64,000 nucleotides of DNA, from contig NZ_BOPG01000049.1 of NCBI RefSeq assembly GCF_016863635.1, positions 167,243 to 231,242 on the forward strand. Direction: 5' to 3'. The translations under genes and the position numbers were made by a program. The stretch is from Virgisporangium aurantiacum. GTDB taxonomy: Bacteria; Actinomycetota; Actinomycetes; Mycobacteriales; Micromonosporaceae. Under the pieces are notes generated by a model. It searched no databases. It worked only from the letters and a program-made list of their open reading frames with translations, and was not told the origin of the DNA. Shown here piece by piece: positions 61,752 through 64,000 of this stretch (the first letter of the stretch is position 1; every line of letters starts with the position of its first letter).

Positions 61752-63463
61752 CCACCCTCCCGGCTCGCGGGCCCGCCAACCCCAGCCGCGATCACGCGGC
61801 GCTCGTGACCCATCTTGCCGGCGAACTTCCACTCGGTAAGGGACTGGCGCGGATCATGCAGGTCGATCCCGCCGCCGTTGCTTCCCGCCCCCATCATGAC
61901 GAGCCGCACGCACCGGCACACCGGCGACTGGTCGCTGACCTGGCCACTGCGCTACCACCCACCACCCCGGAAGGCATCCTCGCCATCCACGGCGGCCCTG
62001 CCGCGCTAACCAGCGACCTCACCGCAGCCGTCGACACCGACCGTGGCCTCGCAGAGATCCTGGCCACGCCTTTCAACGACGAGGCAGCCCCGGCCTCGAC
62101 GGTCGGCGCTCCGACCGCGGCAGCATCCCTACTGGACGACGTGACCACGATCTACCACGCCCCCGTCGTCCAACGACTGCTGCTGCGAACGGGCGGTGTC
62201 AGCGAACATTTGCACCACACCCGCCGCGAACTCGACGCCGTCCACAGCCTCCTGACCACCGCCACTGACCTCGAACACGCGGCGTCCGTTCTCGATCGGC
62301 AGAAGACACGCCTCGCCAAGGCCATGACCCTGCTCGCCCACGCCGTTCCCCGCCCGCCCGAACCAGACGGCAGTCCTTCCACCACTCGGAAACGCGCTGT
62401 CATGCGCGCTCTGCGGGGCGAGGGCCCAGTGGAAGCGCGGCCACGCATTGTGCAGCGCTACGCCGGCCGAGTGACGTCGGTGGCGATCGCGCCGGACGGC
62501 ACCTGGCTGGCCACCGCCGCCGACGGGTCGGCGCAGATCTGGGACGTCGCCACCGGACGGCCACGTATCGAGCTCATGGGCCACCCCGGCCGAGTAACGT
62601 CGGTGGCGATCGCGCCGGACGGCACCTGGCTGGCCACCGCCGACGACGACGGGTCGGTGAAGATCTGGGACGTCGCCACCGGACAGGAGCGCACCCGGCT
62701 GATGGGCTACACCGGGCTAATGGGCTACACCAGCCGAGTGGCGTCGGTGGCGATCGCGCCGGACGGCACCTGGCTGGCCACCGCCGCTGACGAGTCGGTG
62801 CGGACCTGGGACGTCGCCACCGGACAGGAGCGCACCCGGCTGATGGGCTACACCGGGCTCGGTTACGCCGACCGAGTGACGTCGGTGGCGATCGCGCCGG
62901 ACGGCACCTGGCTGGCCACCGCCGGAACATCGGTGCAGATCTGGGAACTGGATGAAGCAGCACCAGCGGCGATGCCGTCCCAGATCGATGTGTTCGACAG
63001 CACTGCGGAGTTGGCCGACGATGCACACCCCGCCGTCCATGCGGAGCTGATCGACGCCGCGCGTCACGCCACGGCCCAGGCCGCCTCATTGATCCGGGAA
63101 TGTTCGACCGACCTCGCTGACCTCAGAACAAACCTGGGCACTCACTCCGCCCAGCTGGGCGGAGTGAGTGCCCAGGAAAGCCTGTTCCAGCGATGCCGCA
63201 GCCTGTGTGTCGAGCTGATCCACATGTCCGAGCAGCTGTACACCGCGCTGTCCGACTTCCGAGGCGCGGACCTTAGGGCCGTAACTCTCGCCGCACTTGA
63301 AGATCTGGACGGAGTCCGCTGGTCCGAAGCCGCCACCGACGTCCCCGCCACCCAATGGCCACCCATCCTGCGGAGACCGGTGCAAGACCACTCAACCCCG
63401 GTCGACGACCAGCCAGGCGTATTCGAAATCCACGTCGGCACCGCGGTACGCCTCGCTACATAA
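61748..63463 (+). CDS. WD40-repeat protein with pentapeptide-like tail
   Basis: A 571-aa protein. Residues 1-235 are helical and unfamiliar. Residues about 240-400 hold four WD40 blades with near-identical cores (VTSVAIAPDGTWLATA) and ending in WDVATG- or WEL-type strands; a full propeller would need more, so it may dimerise. Residues about 515-560 are a short pentapeptide-like strip (FRGADLRAVTLAALEDLDGV). It is coupled to the sigma gene by ATGA. A perfect 44-bp palindrome lies within the codons for residues 462-477. A scaffold or sensor role is inferred. Confidence 0.85.
   Translation: MTTLPARGPANPSRDHAALVTHLAGELPLGKGLARIMQVDPAAVASRPHHDEPHAPAHRRLVADLATALPPTTPEGILAIHGGPAALTSDLTAAVDTDRGLAEILATPFNDEAAPASTVGAPTAAASLLDDVTTIYHAPVVQRLLLRTGGVSEHLHHTRRELDAVHSLLTTATDLEHAASVLDRQKTRLAKAMTLLAHAVPRPPEPDGSPSTTRKRAVMRALRGEGPVEARPRIVQRYAGRVTSVAIAPDGTWLATAADGSAQIWDVATGRPRIELMGHPGRVTSVAIAPDGTWLATADDDGSVKIWDVATGQERTRLMGYTGLMGYTSRVASVAIAPDGTWLATAADESVRTWDVATGQERTRLMGYTGLGYADRVTSVAIAPDGTWLATAGTSVQIWELDEAAPAAMPSQIDVFDSTAELADDAHPAVHAELIDAARHATAQAASLIRECSTDLADLRTNLGTHSAQLGGVSAQESLFQRCRSLCVELIHMSEQLYTALSDFRGADLRAVTLAALEDLDGVRWSEAATDVPATQWPPILRRPVQDHSTPVDDQPGVFEIHVGTAVRLAT
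63133..63176. repeat. Perfect 44-bp palindrome inside the WD40 gene
   Basis: Two 22-bp arms meet at 63154/63155 with no mismatch or loop. The left arm runs from CCTGGGCACTCACTCC to GCCCAG, and the right arm is its exact complement. It sits in coding sequence (THSAQLGGVSAQ). Such a perfect uninterrupted palindrome is rare in a coding region. Confidence 0.9.
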
Positions 63464-63609
63464 CGCCGGCGCCCGGCGAGGCGCTCGCCACCGACGGGGG
63501 CGACGATCCGGCCGGATTCGCTCCTGATGCGGTGCTGGTCGGTCGGACGCCCCGTCCTCGGCTCATCAGATGGTTACCTCGCAGAAGGGAGCATCGGTGA
63601 AGGCAACCG

Positions 63610-64000
63610 TCACCCCGGGTTCGGGTCTTCTCCGTCGGCGGCGTCGAGTTGTCGGCGCACCTCGGCGGCCTCGTCGGTGCGGCCGAGCCCGTCGAGAACA
63701 TCCGCGCGAGTGTGGTACGCCGATCGCAACTGTCCGCCGAACGCCTGCGGTAGCTGTTCAGCGAGTGCCGTGTACAGGTCGATCGCCTCCCCGACCGTCT
63801 GGAGCGCTTCGGGAAGGTTCCGCTTGACCCTGACGCAGATCCACGCGAACGCCCACAGCGAGGTTGCGAGGTGGGACAGGTACGCGGCCGGGTTCGCTTC
63901 GGCCAACAGCCGGTAGACCTCGGCGGCTTCCTGCGCCAGGGTTGGGGCCTCCTCCCGCCGCCCCAACTCCGCCAGGAACGCGCCGAGGTTGTTCAACGAC
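63610..64000 (-). CDS. TPR-repeat protein, 5' end outside window
   Basis: A partial reading of at least 130 aa, running off the right edge. Repeats such as LNNLGAFLAELGRREEAPTL and LYTALAEQLPQAFGGQL are kinesin-light-chain-like TPRs; the C-terminus is DAADGEDPNPG. Similar proteins often carry an N-terminal NTPase or CHAT domain, which cannot be seen here. It converges on the WD40 gene. Confidence 0.75.
   Translation of the reverse strand, partial: SLNNLGAFLAELGRREEAPTLAQEAAEVYRLLAEANPAAYLSHLATSLWAFAWICVRVKRNLPEALQTVGEAIDLYTALAEQLPQAFGGQLRSAYHTRADVLDGLGRTDEAAEVRRQLDAADGEDPNPG

Overview
The window is high-GC actinobacterial DNA: GTG and TTG starts are common, ATGA/GTGA start-stop overlaps are frequent, and it carries TetR, ECF sigma, WYL, DUF1707 and MMPL genes. 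A soluble chemoreceptor with a triple-CheW coupling protein and a DivIVA/Scy-type coiled-coil protein suggest a filamentous actinomycete with a motile stage (for example a zoospore former). The genus cannot be fixed from the sequence alone.

Positions 1 to about 45250 look like ordinary chromosome. In order: an ECF42-type sigma factor with its DGPF/YCII partner and an MMPL exporter; an XRE-TPR regulator divergent from a tiny secreted protein (a possible peptide-signalling pair); a methyltransferase; a two-component system facing an ABC exporter; a six-PAS chemoreceptor and triple CheW protein; an AlkZ-like winged-helix protein; a DivIVA-like coiled coil; a TetR/SnoaL pair with a large operator; a membrane protein/HTH/oxidoreductase operon; a STAND-like ATPase lacking the Walker A lysine; a stress cluster (DUF1707, DUF6939-like, hydrolase, DinB, WYL regulator); envelope genes (TPR-TM-lectin protein, deacetylase lipoprotein, acyltransferase, hybrid kinase); a TetR-controlled GAPDH; a toxin-antitoxin locus whose toxin has an internal stop; and an exopolysaccharide group (GH10 xylanase, glycosyltransferase, a polymerase-glycosyltransferase fusion, a flippase).

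At 45254 the sequence holds only the 3' half of a tRNA-Arg(CCU). I read this as the left attachment scar of an integrated island that fills the rest of the window and continues beyond it. Just inside lie eleven TGCCAAC-like heptamers in two arrays with exact 10-bp phasing. The island then carries a 782-aa TPR/coiled-coil protein, two overlapping TIR genes (a stand-alone TIR and a TIR-TPR fusion), several lineage-restricted proteins, gene remnants (frameshifted, integrase and Tn3-type fragments), and an intact tyrosine integrase. An intact IS4-family element has matching inverted repeats and a 10-bp target duplication.

Two look-alike modules sit in the island. Each has a tiny membrane-type protein, then an ECF sigma factor, then a probable effector. 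Module A has a sigma factor with two C-terminal membrane helices, followed by a HEPN/Abi-like protein and an integrase. Module B has a sigma factor overlapping a WD40-pentapeptide protein, whose gene contains a perfect 44-bp palindrome. With the TIR operon, these are the best candidates for undescribed phage-defence or stress-response systems.
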